Below, in pieces: positions 1 to 6,606 of a DNA stretch of 8,532 nucleotides. The stretch is taken from positions 1 to 8,532 of the forward strand of contig NZ_CALIBF010000004.1 in assembly GCF_938045465.1 (NCBI RefSeq), given 5' to 3'. The notes beneath the pieces are model-generated. The model ran no database searches. It saw nothing but the letters and a program-made list of their open reading frames with translations, and was not told where the DNA came from. Positions within the stretch are counted from its first letter, which is position 1, and every line of letters begins with the position of its first letter. The translations under genes and the position numbers were made by a program. Source of the stretch: an uncultured Campylobacter sp. Lineage in GTDB: Bacteria > Campylobacterota > Campylobacteria > Campylobacterales > Campylobacteraceae.

Positions 1-1
1 G

Positions 2-103
2 ATAGAAAAGTGGAATCAAATAGAAAAGAATAAAAAGCTTGAAAGATATTATAAATTTGAAAAAGAGTGGCTAAAGAGGGTGAGCCATGATAAAAATAAT
101 TGA
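2..103 (+). CDS. C-terminal end of an unidentified gene, cut by the window edge
   Basis: The frame is open from the first bases and ends at TGA 101-103, giving 33 visible residues rich in Lys, Glu and aromatic residues (ending KRVSHDKNN). The composition suggests a charged helix. The DNA is AT-rich, unlike the receptor gene to the right. The family cannot be recognised from this tail. A second small ORF starts inside its 3' end at ATG 87, which suggests translational coupling or decay. The call rests only on the open frame and its compact overlap with the next ORF, so it may equally be part of a decayed gene. Confidence 0.4.
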   Translation: MEKWNQIEKNKKLERYYKFEKEWLKRVSHDKNN

Positions 104-208
104 TGCGCAAGCAAAATCAAAAAGGCCATATGGAAAAAAATGAGCGCTAGGATAGGTTTAATACTTTTGGTCGCATTTTAGACGGGTATGATTTTAGGGA
201 TTGACTAA
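87..208 (+). pseudogene. Overlapping mini-ORFs, probably one decayed small membrane-protein gene
   Basis: ATG 87 lies behind an AGAGGGTGAG ribosome-binding-like sequence and encodes 18 residues (MIKIIDAQAKSKRPYGKK) ending at TGA 141-143. The stop overlaps a second ATG at 140 (ATGA) whose frame reads a hydrophobic segment, MSARIGLILLVAF, to TAG 179-181, then TGMILGID to TAA 206-208. The junction sits on a run of seven A (134-140). A one-base length change there would join the basic N-terminus to the hydrophobic helix, giving about 40 residues of basic-then-transmembrane layout, but the TAG would still interrupt it. Decay is the simplest reading. Programmed slippage or coupled small peptides are possible. 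No family is recognised. Confidence 0.3.
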
Positions 209-375
209 ATTTTAAAAATTCCAGCTATATCCGCTTTGCAAATTTGCCGTTTTAGGAGATAAAAACCGCTAAAGAATCTAAATTTAAAATTGAAATTTTG
301 CCGCGCCACGTAAAACGCTCGAAATTAAAATTTCATCCAATCTACGCCAAAATTTTAAAAAATCTATCTTTAATC
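209..375. other. AT-rich spacer without a recognisable gene
   Basis: No ORF with a plausible start and ribosome binding site is seen on either strand. The sequence consists of the AAATTT/AATTTTAAAA words that fill the other spacers of this window. A small hairpin can form at 321-334 (GAAAT, loop TAAA, ATTTC). The TAGGAGATA at about 256 looks like a ribosome binding site but has no start codon behind it. Confidence 0.5.
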
Positions 376-462
376 TTTGAAATTTATTATTATTTAATCA
401 AGAGAAATTATAATATAGCATTTGCAAATCATTCGCAAAATTCTAATTTTGAATAGGGGAGA
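376..462 (+). promoter_or_regulatory. Promoter, possible operator and RBS of the TonB-dependent receptor gene
   Basis: A perfect TATAAT lies at 409-414, preceded by T/A-rich sequence (about 381-398) as is usual for epsilonproteobacterial sigma-70 promoters, which lack a firm -35. Transcription would start near 421. There an inverted repeat TTTGC (421-425) / GCAAA (435-439) flanks AAATCATTC, so an operator or a 5'-end hairpin would sit on the transcript start. Receptor genes of this class are commonly iron-controlled by Fur, and the AATCATT core and upstream ATTATTATTTAATC are loosely Fur-box-like, but no clean Fur box is present. The ribosome binding site AGGGGA ends at 460. Confidence 0.55.
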
Positions 463-465
463 GTG

Positions 466-2541
466 ATGTTTAAGAAATTTTATCTTTCAAATGCCGCGAT
501 CGCGCTAAGTTTGTGCGCCGCATTGCAACTAAACGGAGCCGAAAACAACGCTACGTCCGCAAATATCGGCGTGTCCGGCGCGAGAGCCGTAAATTTCGCA
601 GCTTCTAAAAGCGCTTCCAGCGCGAACGCCACAAAGCTGGGCACCATCGTAGTTACCGCGACGGGCTTTGAGGATATGCTTAAAAACGAGGTTCGCAACG
701 TCTCCGTTATCACCGCGGAGGATATGGAAAACCGCGGATACCGCGATCTGCGCGAAATTTTAGAAAAAGCGCCGGGGGTTAGCTTCCACGGCGATACGGT
801 CGATCTGCGCGGACAGGGTCAGAAGGCAAATACCTCCGTTAAGGTCCTTCTTAACGGAGTCGCGCTCAATATGATCGACACGACGCCGACGAGCATCCCG
901 ATCGATCTCGTTTCGATCGAAGATATCGAGCGCGTGGAGATTATCCCCGGCGGCGGTAGCGTGCTTTACGGCAGCGGCACCAGCGGCGGCGTGATAAATA
1001 TCATCACAAAAAAGGGTGCCAGATACCCATACGCCAATATCTCCACCAAGATCGCGTCGTATAATTACAATGATCTAAATTTGGGGCTCGGCGGAGGCGT
1101 GAGCGATAATCTATTCCTAAAAACCGCCGTTAAGGGCTTTAAGCAGCGCGGATATCGCAAGGGCGAGAAAAATACCGGCTACTACGGTTCGCTCGGGATG
1201 CATTATAAAATTTCGGACGATCAAAGCATCTCTTTCGATCCGAGTTTTTATCGCGCCAGAACCTATTCCGTGCCTACTCTGGGTCTTGCCGAGCTTAAAG
1301 CGGATCGCCGCCAGCAGGGAGGCGAGAGAACCTTTACCAAAAGTACGCGATCAAATTTTGATCTAAGCTACGCGGTAAAATTTGGCGATCGGGTAGAGAT
1401 GAATCTGCATCCTTATTATCAAGATATCAGGAGCGTACAGCAGGGGTTTGTGATGAAAGACCGCAAAGAGGGGGTAAATTTAAAAGGCAAGCTCGACTAC
1501 GACAGCGGCGAGTTCATAGCGGGATATGATTATCTCAAAAACAAAGGCTTTCGCAAGATTGACTTTACCACTCCGATGAATCCTATGATGAGCCTTTCGC
1601 AGCTTACGATCTTTGATATGCAAAAACTCACCCACTCGGTCTATGCTTTAGAAAAGCACAATTTCACCGAGGCGTTTTCACTTAGTGCGGGCGGGCGGTT
1701 TGAGCGCGCCGAATACAAAGTAAATCGCAGAGTTTCGACTACTATAAAAAGGATGGGAAACATAATCTCGCAGACGCAAGATAGCACCCGAGTAAGCGAT
1801 CATAAGAACAACTATGCTTTTGAGATCACGCCGAATTTTAATTATTCCAAGGACGGCAATCTATATTTTAAATTTGAGCGCGGCTATATCTCCCCAGGGC
1901 CTAATCAGCTCATCGACAAGCTCGGTCGCAACGGCCCTTATGTGCTTAATAACCTCAAATCCGAAACCTTTAAAACCTACGAGATCGGTCTTAAAGATCT
2001 AATCTACGGGCAATACGTAAGCGCTACGATCTTTTGGACCGATACGAAAAACGAGATCGTAAACGAAACCCTGGGCAGCTCGATCACCGACGGTTGGCAT
2101 TTTATCAATATCGACGAGACGCGCCGCAAGGGCGTGGAGCTGTATGCGGAGCAAAGCCTGCTTTCAAATTTAAAGCTCAGCGAGACCTTTTCATACGTCG
2201 ACGCCAAGATCCAATCCGGCGCGAATAAAGGCAAGCAGGTTCCGCTGGTGGAGCGCTCGAAGTTCGTTTTGGGCGTCGATTACGAGCCGATTAGAAATTT
2301 AACGCTGATGAGCGATTTTAAATATTTCTCATCATCGCACGACGGCAACCACGATAGGATCGACTCGCGCACGATCGTAGATCTAGGCGCTGCGTACCGC
2401 TTCGCAAGCGGATTTTTGATAAGCGCGGGAGTCAAAAACGTCTTTGACGAGGAGTATAATTACAACCAAAATTTACGCGCAGACGTCTATACTCCGGCTC
2501 CAGGGCGCAACTATTACGCGGAGTTTAAATACACCTATTAG
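466..2541 (+). CDS. TonB-dependent outer-membrane receptor
   Basis: The product (691 aa) takes up a ligand, probably an iron or other metal chelate, across the outer membrane using energy from TonB-ExbBD. Residues 1-25 form a Sec signal peptide (MFKKF, hydrophobic core, cleavage near NGA|EN). An Ala/Ser/Asn linker leads to a TonB box, TIVVTATG (about 60-67). The plug domain covers about 70-185, with the typical IERVEIIPGGGSVLYGSG and GGVINIITKKG motifs. The rest is a 22-strand-type beta barrel ending in KNVFDEEYNY...PAPGRNYYAEF and a terminal aromatic residue (Tyr), the outer-membrane insertion signal. The length is normal and the gene intact. GTG 463 is also open, but ATG 466 sits 5 nt after AGGGGA and is preferred. 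The ligand cannot be told from sequence. No TonB/ExbBD or ABC transporter gene lies alongside, so periplasmic uptake partners must be encoded elsewhere. A fold-level call is secure, a substrate call is not. Confidence 0.95.
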   Translation: MFKKFYLSNAAIALSLCAALQLNGAENNATSANIGVSGARAVNFAASKSASSANATKLGTIVVTATGFEDMLKNEVRNVSVITAEDMENRGYRDLREILEKAPGVSFHGDTVDLRGQGQKANTSVKVLLNGVALNMIDTTPTSIPIDLVSIEDIERVEIIPGGGSVLYGSGTSGGVINIITKKGARYPYANISTKIASYNYNDLNLGLGGGVSDNLFLKTAVKGFKQRGYRKGEKNTGYYGSLGMHYKISDDQSISFDPSFYRARTYSVPTLGLAELKADRRQQGGERTFTKSTRSNFDLSYAVKFGDRVEMNLHPYYQDIRSVQQGFVMKDRKEGVNLKGKLDYDSGEFIAGYDYLKNKGFRKIDFTTPMNPMMSLSQLTIFDMQKLTHSVYALEKHNFTEAFSLSAGGRFERAEYKVNRRVSTTIKRMGNIISQTQDSTRVSDHKNNYAFEITPNFNYSKDGNLYFKFERGYISPGPNQLIDKLGRNGPYVLNNLKSETFKTYEIGLKDLIYGQYVSATIFWTDTKNEIVNETLGSSITDGWHFINIDETRRKGVELYAEQSLLSNLKLSETFSYVDAKIQSGANKGKQVPLVERSKFVLGVDYEPIRNLTLMSDFKYFSSSHDGNHDRIDSRTIVDLGAAYRFASGFLISAGVKNVFDEEYNYNQNLRADVYTPAPGRNYYAEFKYTY

Positions 2542-2572
2542 CGTGCGTTTAAATTTAAGCGAGGTTTGAGCT

Positions 2573-2611
2573 GCGAAATTTAAAATTTACAGACGGAATT
2601 TAAAATTTCGC
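2573..2611. terminator. Long AT-rich hairpin between the receptor and methyltransferase genes
   Basis: Left arm 2573-2588 (GCGAAATTTAAAATTT) pairs with right arm 2596-2611 (GAATTTAAAATTTCGC) around a 7-nt loop, with one internal A-A mismatch and one G-T pair at the loop end. It begins 31 nt after the receptor stop, where a terminator would be expected, but no T tract follows, so it may attenuate rather than end transcription. It could equally protect the 3' end or be a side effect of the self-complementary AAATTT words common in this DNA. Confidence 0.4.
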
Positions 2612-2660
2612 CGCAGCGTGCTTTGCCGCCGCGAGATTAAATTTAATAAAAGGAGCGAAG

Positions 2661-3452
2661 ATGAAACCGGACTATAAAAACTGGGTGCCTAAGGGCATGA
2701 TCGCGAGCTTTGCCGCGGGTGCGGGCGTAGCGTTAGTTTTGTTTTTGATTTTCGGCGTTTGCGGCGCCTTCGTAGGCGGCGTGCTGAGGTGGTTTCTTGC
2801 GGGGCTTTTCGGCGCAGCGGCACTGGTTTTGATCGGCTTTACGATCTACTGCGTCGTGTGGTACCGCGCGTTTGATTACGGCGGCAAGCGTCAGCTCTCG
2901 CGTGCGATCGTAGAGGGCACGGCGAAATACGTGGATCTACCCGAGGGCGGGCGCGGGCTGGACGTGGGCTGCGGCAGCGGCGCGCTAACGATCGCCGTCG
3001 CCAAGCGCAACCCGCACGCATCGGTTCTGGGCGTCGATCGCTGGGGCTTTGAGTACGCGTCTTTTAACAAGCAGCTGTGCGAATCCAACGCGCGCGCCGA
3101 AGGTGTGCAAAACACTAGCTTCGAGCAGGCCGACGCCACGCAGCTGCCCTTTGAGGACGGCAGCTTCGATGCGGTTACAAGCAACTACGTCTATCATAAT
3201 ATCATGCGCAAGGATCGCCAGGCGCTGCTTTTAGAGACGCTCCGCGTGCTTAAAAAGGGCGGCAGCTTCGCGATCCACGATCTTTTTTCGCGCGGAAACT
3301 ACGGCGACATGGATGCTTTCATCGCGCGACTTAAGGAGCAGGGCTACGAGCGGGTCGAGCTTATAGACACGACGCAGGGGCTTTTTATGGGCCCGCGCGA
3401 AGCCAAATGGCTGATGTTGGGCAGCTCAAAGCTTCTAGTGGGCAAAAAATAG
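2661..3452 (+). CDS. Membrane-anchored class I SAM-dependent methyltransferase
   Basis: The 263-aa product has two N-terminal hydrophobic helices (about 13-37 and 41-68), then a soluble Rossmann-fold methyltransferase domain of the Methyltransf_11/25 type facing the cytoplasm by inference. Motif I is GLDVGCGSGALT (about 99-110), the acidic residue after strand 2 is in VLGVDRWG (D126), DATQLPFEDGSFDAV (158-172) is the motif II region, and LRVLKKGGSFAIHD (194-207) is motif III. ATG 2661 follows AGGAG with a 5-nt gap, which fixes the start. The body is markedly GC-rich. It lies 119 bp downstream of the receptor gene on the same strand and may be partly co-transcribed through the hairpin. No promoter is obvious. 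The methyl acceptor is unknown. The membrane anchor suggests a lipid, quinone or small hydrophobic substrate, which is inference only. Confidence 0.85.
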   Translation: MKPDYKNWVPKGMIASFAAGAGVALVLFLIFGVCGAFVGGVLRWFLAGLFGAAALVLIGFTIYCVVWYRAFDYGGKRQLSRAIVEGTAKYVDLPEGGRGLDVGCGSGALTIAVAKRNPHASVLGVDRWGFEYASFNKQLCESNARAEGVQNTSFEQADATQLPFEDGSFDAVTSNYVYHNIMRKDRQALLLETLRVLKKGGSFAIHDLFSRGNYGDMDAFIARLKEQGYERVELIDTTQGLFMGPREAKWLMLGSSKLLVGKK

Positions 3453-3771
3453 AGAGCCTTTGCAAAGTTGATGATTTACTATTGCGGGCATCTTTTTTAG
3501 TTCAGCTGTTTTGACTTTGACCTACAGTAAGCCACCTAGGACTGCCGGCTTTTTAAATTTCGCCCGCATTTCGTTCACGACGAAATATCCATCTTTGCCA
3601 AAAGACTTAACCTCTGAATCGAAAAACATCTGACTGCGCGGCTCGCTCGCAAAATTTGATAGTTTACGTGGTAGACCGGGCTTCAACATCGGTATCCTCA
3701 TGGCAGATTTATTATAAATTCTTAAAACCTTTTGCCATTTTAGACTACTATTTAGATAATATACGAATTAA
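3453..3771. other. Gene-poor spacer between convergent units
   Basis: This 319-bp stretch separates the methyltransferase from the oppositely oriented pentapeptide gene. It holds only the possible remnant ORF at 3522-3689 (-). A 7-bp inverted repeat (TGCGGGC near 3483, GCCCGCA at 3562-3568) encloses the end of that ORF. No convincing terminator for either flanking gene was found. The TTTTTT at 3492-3497 has no clear stem before it. Composition changes near 3700 from mixed GC to the AT-rich DNA of the next gene. Confidence 0.45.
3522..3689 (-). CDS. Small hypothetical ORF, possibly a gene remnant
   Basis: A 55-codon frame begins at ATG 3689-3687 behind GAGGA with a 5-nt gap and ends at TAG 3524-3522. 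An ATG at 3701 in the same frame gives 59 residues but has no ribosome binding site. The product begins MLKPGLPRKLSN and contains FFDSEVKSFGKDGYFVVNE, then a basic stretch, and looks like plausible protein. Beyond the TAG the same frame stays open (VKVKTAELKKMPAIVNHQ...) to about 3450, so this may be the piece of a longer gene broken by an amber codon. It lies about 80 bp downstream of the pentapeptide gene on the same strand. No family is recognised. Confidence 0.35.
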   Translation of the reverse strand: MLKPGLPRKLSNFASEPRSQMFFDSEVKSFGKDGYFVVNEMRAKFKKPAVLGGLL

Positions 3772-5130
3772 TCATTTTCTAGTATCTTTTCTTACGGCTG
3801 TTAAAAATTGATAATACAGATAGCCTAATGAAACTTTATTGAATAAAAATACAAATGAATTACGTTTTAATTCGTCGTCCATATTGCCTATATAAATATA
3901 CTTCCACAAGTTGTCAAATATTTTATAAAAATATTCAATTTTAAAAGAACATGGATTGATAAATAATTCTTTTACTGCATTCAAATGAAGAAATATTGTT
4001 GTTAAAAGGCCCACCAATATAATCCACAATAATGCTAAAACCCAATTTGTAGAATGGTTTGAACTTATATGGTGCAATTTAAATACAATATAATCATCCA
4101 TATTTACCCATTTGTTTTTTTCAAGATCCATTCTCTTGCTTTCTAGCTCTAAGGAATGATATTTATTGGCTTCAATTTTATTGCCGATTTTTTCAAAATT
4201 ATTTTTTATAATACGATATGTTTCTTGTGACGTATGCTTTTTAGATTCAGCGCTATCAAGCCCACTTATACCGAAAAAATTGATTTCCTTATCACAACTT
4301 GTAAAGTCAAGATTTAAGCCCTTATTAAAAACAGAACCTCTAAAAGAAGTCAATTTTTCAAAAGTAATATATTTAAATTCCGCCTTTGTATTAAAAAGAC
4401 ATTTGTCAAATAAAGCAAGCCCTTTATACGAAATTTCTTCAAAATCAAACTTATTTTTAAAAACAACTGCTCTAAACTCTGCTAATGCTTCAAAATCAAC
4501 ATCTCTAATTTCAATGGAATCAACTTGAGAACTATAAATTATAAAATCACTTTTAAAAATATTATCAATGATTATTGCCTGACCAATATTTGTATTGCCA
4601 ATATTAATTTTATTAACCTCATTATCTGCTATCTTAGTTATAGCGAACTGCAACAATTTGATATCATTAAAATTCAAATCAATATGCAAAGTTTTAACAT
4701 TACTGAGTAAGCTTAAATTTTCAAATGTACAATTATTAAAATTTTGAGTTAACAAATAAATTTCATCAAGCTCAATATCTTGGATATTAATATTTATATT
4801 GCTATCTTTAAAATTTATATGCCAATCAGGACTAATATCTTCATTCCAAAATTTGATATCACATTTTTCAAAAATAAATGTAACAAAATGCGTACTATTT
4901 ATTTCTTGAATCTCTTTTACAATTTCCTTTATTTCTTTATTAATCTTTCCAAATTTAACAATTTCCTCTTCAGTGCATAGGATATCGATACTTTTAAAAC
5001 TAAAATCTTGATTTGGAAATTGCCCTGAATTTGCTGGTTGGATAACCTTTATTTCTATATTATAAGTTAATTTTGAAAAATTAACTTGCTTTTGTATTAT
5101 GGATTTTAATTGTTCTTTTAGCTCATTCAT
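3772..5130 (-). CDS. Pentapeptide-repeat protein with C-terminal membrane segment
   Basis: The 452-aa product of unknown function starts with a charged region (1-80), continues with beta-rich sequence, and has an aromatic pentapeptide-repeat stretch at about 213-280. There F219, F230, F241, F252, F263 and F224, Y235, F246, F257, F268 each recur every 11 residues, as in Pentapeptide_3-type right-handed beta helices. A helical YRIIKNNFEKIGNKIEANKY segment (305-324) and ELESKR follow, then one strong transmembrane helix (about 363-383). The C-terminal NKVSLGYLYYQFLTAVRKDTRK resembles the end of many such proteins. The start is supported by AGAAAGG 7 nt upstream. The gene is strikingly AT-rich (roughly a quarter G+C by eye), against GC-rich neighbours on both sides, which suggests horizontal acquisition. 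It may be read from the mntP side, 33 nt after the small ORF. A membrane-sensor or defence-type role is possible but not shown. Confidence 0.8.
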   Translation of the reverse strand: MNELKEQLKSIIQKQVNFSKLTYNIEIKVIQPANSGQFPNQDFSFKSIDILCTEEEIVKFGKINKEIKEIVKEIQEINSTHFVTFIFEKCDIKFWNEDISPDWHINFKDSNININIQDIELDEIYLLTQNFNNCTFENLSLLSNVKTLHIDLNFNDIKLLQFAITKIADNEVNKINIGNTNIGQAIIIDNIFKSDFIIYSSQVDSIEIRDVDFEALAEFRAVVFKNKFDFEEISYKGLALFDKCLFNTKAEFKYITFEKLTSFRGSVFNKGLNLDFTSCDKEINFFGISGLDSAESKKHTSQETYRIIKNNFEKIGNKIEANKYHSLELESKRMDLEKNKWVNMDDYIVFKLHHISSNHSTNWVLALLWIILVGLLTTIFLHLNAVKELFINPCSFKIEYFYKIFDNLWKYIYIGNMDDELKRNSFVFLFNKVSLGYLYYQFLTAVRKDTRK

Positions 5131-5163
5131 TATTTACCTTTCTGCCGTTTTTACTTTGTATTT

Positions 5164-5280
5164 TTATCTGCGTTGCGTCTGCCTAGTTTTGCCGTTTTTG
5201 ACGCTCTCACTGAGTAAAATTTGATCCTCTACGCGCAAATTTAAGCGATCGCCGCCGCTTAAATTTATTAAATTTTTCAT
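5164..5280 (-). CDS. Small ORF of 38 codons with a strong RBS
   Basis: ATG 5280-5278 lies 5 nt after AGGAG (5290-5286), the same arrangement as the methyltransferase gene, and the frame ends at TAA 5166-5164. The peptide starts MKNLINLSGGDRLNL, has an acidic middle (VEDQILLSES) and ends in a basic tail (KNGKTRQTQRR). It has no signal peptide or membrane segment. It lies 54 nt after mntP and 33 nt before the pentapeptide gene on the same strand, so it could be the middle gene of a three-gene unit. Two in-frame stops separate it from the pentapeptide ORF. It could instead be the left-over 5' end of a gene replaced by the AT-rich insertion. No homologue is recognised. Confidence 0.45.
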   Translation of the reverse strand: MKNLINLSGGDRLNLRVEDQILLSESVKNGKTRQTQRR

Positions 5281-5317
5281 TTTCGCTCCTGCGGATTGGT
5301 TTTAAAAATTATCGCGA

Positions 5318-5336
5318 AGCGGCGCTAAAAGCCGCT
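5318..5336 (-). terminator. GC hairpin at the mntP stop codon
   Basis: On the minus strand AGCGGC (5336-5331), loop TTTTAGC, GCCGCT (5323-5318) forms a 6-bp stem overlapping the mntP stop. The nearest T-rich run (TAATTTTTAAAA) begins only after about 7 nt, so termination would be weak and read-through into the downstream small ORF is likely. Confidence 0.3.
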
Positions 5337-5889
5337 AAATATCGATAACGCCGAGGTGCGAGAGTAAAATTTTAACTCCGATTAGGATTAAAATCACGCC
5401 GCCTAAAACGAGCGCCTTTGAGTGCAGATATTCGCCCGTTAGCTTGCCTACGTAGCACGCCGCGACGCACAGCGCGAAGCAGACGAACCCGATTACGCAA
5501 CAGGCGTAGAGGATGTTTATTTCGCCGAACGCAAAGGTCACGCCCACGGCCATCGCGTCGATGCTGGTTGCGATCGCGCCCAGCACCAGCTCCTTCGTGC
5601 TTAGGCGTAGAGCTGGCTCGTCCTGCTCGCGGCGGGATTCTGCGATCATCTTAACGCCTAAAAACGATAAAATTCCAAACGCGACGAAGTGATCGATCTG
5701 CGCGATAAATTTTACGAAATTTATCCCCAAAGCGTAGCCCGCAAGCGGCATTACAAACTGAGCCGCCGCGTAGAAAAACGCGACGCGCGCGATCTGCGCA
5801 AATTTAAAATTCGGATATTTCGCGCCGTTTGAGATACTAAGCGCGACACTGTCCATCGCAAGCGCAAAAGCGATGAGTAAAAGCTCCAT
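5335..5889 (-). CDS. mntP: Manganese efflux pump MntP
   Basis: The 184-aa protein is an inner-membrane exporter of Mn(II) of the MntP (formerly DUF204/YebN) family and full length for it. Six hydrophobic segments are seen (about 2-20, 36-57, 66-84, 102-125, 127-147, 160-180), arranged as two three-helix repeats. The internal symmetry shows in the paired acidic motifs AMDSVALSIS (D13) in helix 1 and TSIDAMAVGV (D111) in helix 4, which correspond to the conserved transport aspartates. GEYL...LGGVILILIGVKIL closes the protein as in the family. The start has AAAAGGG with a 6-nt gap. In enterobacteria this gene is controlled by MntR and a Mn riboswitch. The leader here is too short for the yybP-ykoY type. 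The gene is divergent from the secreted protein gene at 5977. Confidence 0.93.
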   Translation of the reverse strand: MELLLIAFALAMDSVALSISNGAKYPNFKFAQIARVAFFYAAAQFVMPLAGYALGINFVKFIAQIDHFVAFGILSFLGVKMIAESRREQDEPALRLSTKELVLGAIATSIDAMAVGVTFAFGEINILYACCVIGFVCFALCVAACYVGKLTGEYLHSKALVLGGVILILIGVKILLSHLGVIDI

Positions 5890-5976
5890 ATTTAGCCCTT
5901 TTGGTATTATAAAAGCGTTGATTATACATTAAAATTTCTGAAATAAAATGAACAATCTTAAATTCGGGAAAAAGTC
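5890..5976. promoter_or_regulatory. Divergent promoter region between mntP and the secreted-protein gene
   Basis: On the minus strand two TATAAT hexamers occur (5926-5921 and 5911-5906). The outer one, in TGTATAAT, leaves a leader of roughly 25 nt before the mntP start and is the better candidate. AAAAGGG (about 5903-5897) is the mntP ribosome binding site. On the plus strand TAAAAT at 5944-5949 could be a -10 box for the gene at 5977. No dyad operator was identified. Confidence 0.5.
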
Positions 5977-6606
5977 TTGCTTAAAAATCTAATTTTTTGC
6001 CTTTTGCCGCTCATAGCGGCTGCGAGTTGGGAAGAGGTCGCCGTAAAGGGGCTAGACGTCGTCATCAGCGCAAACGTGGGCGATAGCGAAAATTTTAAAA
6101 ACTCGCTAAGCACTCTAATCGAGCGCGCCGCAAGCGAATACGAGCGCGAAGGGATCGAGGACTATGAGCTTGATCTGCCGGGCTATCTTACGCAGCGTGC
6201 CGGCAAAAAAAGCATCGCCGTACAAAATATGCGCCGCCTGGCTACTCAAAAGCTAAATCCCGCGATTGAGCCGCTAAAAAATTTGATACTTACTAAAATC
6301 AAAGAGATGCCCGAGGCCGATACCAAGGCGGTTATGAGCGGCGAAGTGCTGTTTAGCCACTATCTGCGCACAAACGCCTTTGATGAAATTTACGATATTT
6401 TGCTGCCGTTCGCGCGCGCTCTAGGCTCGGACGCGGGCTTTGCCAAAAGCTACAAAAACGCCGTGGGCAAGGAGATTGCGGACGATTTCGGCAGCGAATT
6501 CAGCAGCGCCTTCATCAACGAAAGCTTTGATTTTTTGAGCAAAAACGAAAGGGAATTTCGCAAAAACTCAGGCGCGATTTTAAACGCGATAAAGACGGTC
6601 AGATAG
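5977..6606 (+). CDS. Exported DUF4197-like protein
   Basis: The 209-aa protein begins with a signal peptide (MLKNLIFCLLPLIAAAS, cleavage near AAA|SW), so it is periplasmic or envelope-associated. The mature part is helical. The order of features resembles the DUF4197 family: an early LPGYL element (67-71), RRLATQKLNPAIEPLKNLI (86-104), KIKEMPEADTKAVMSGEVLFSHYL (107-130, compare the family's DA..IL.G...A..YF), and a C-terminal SFDFLSKNEREFRKN (183-197). The match is by pattern memory and the protein is divergent. Start: TTG 5977 is the only start that keeps the signal peptide. GGGAAAAAG lies just before it. ATG 5948 is in another frame and stops after 14 codons. The function of DUF4197 proteins is not established. 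Confidence 0.7.
   Translation: MLKNLIFCLLPLIAAASWEEVAVKGLDVVISANVGDSENFKNSLSTLIERAASEYEREGIEDYELDLPGYLTQRAGKKSIAVQNMRRLATQKLNPAIEPLKNLILTKIKEMPEADTKAVMSGEVLFSHYLRTNAFDEIYDILLPFARALGSDAGFAKSYKNAVGKEIADDFGSEFSSAFINESFDFLSKNEREFRKNSGAILNAIKTVR

Noticed and set aside
2839..3234. Several open frames on both strands inside the methyltransferase gene
   Set aside because: They are typical shadows in very GC-rich coding DNA. The plus-strand frame with SAM-binding motifs explains the region.
4166..4980. Plus-strand frames opposite the pentapeptide gene
   Set aside because: They are AT-rich antisense shadows without ribosome binding sites. The minus frame spans the whole region with a coherent domain layout.
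5143..5199. Direct repeat TGCCGTTTTT at 5143-5152 and 5190-5199 as an insertion-site duplication
   Set aside because: Both copies lie on the same side of the AT-rich gene, so they do not bracket it, and 10 bp of this composition can recur by chance.
5418..5654. Arg-rich plus-strand frame opposite mntP
   Set aside because: It is an antisense shadow of a well-recognised MntP. The protein sequence is low-complexity Arg-rich and has no start signal.
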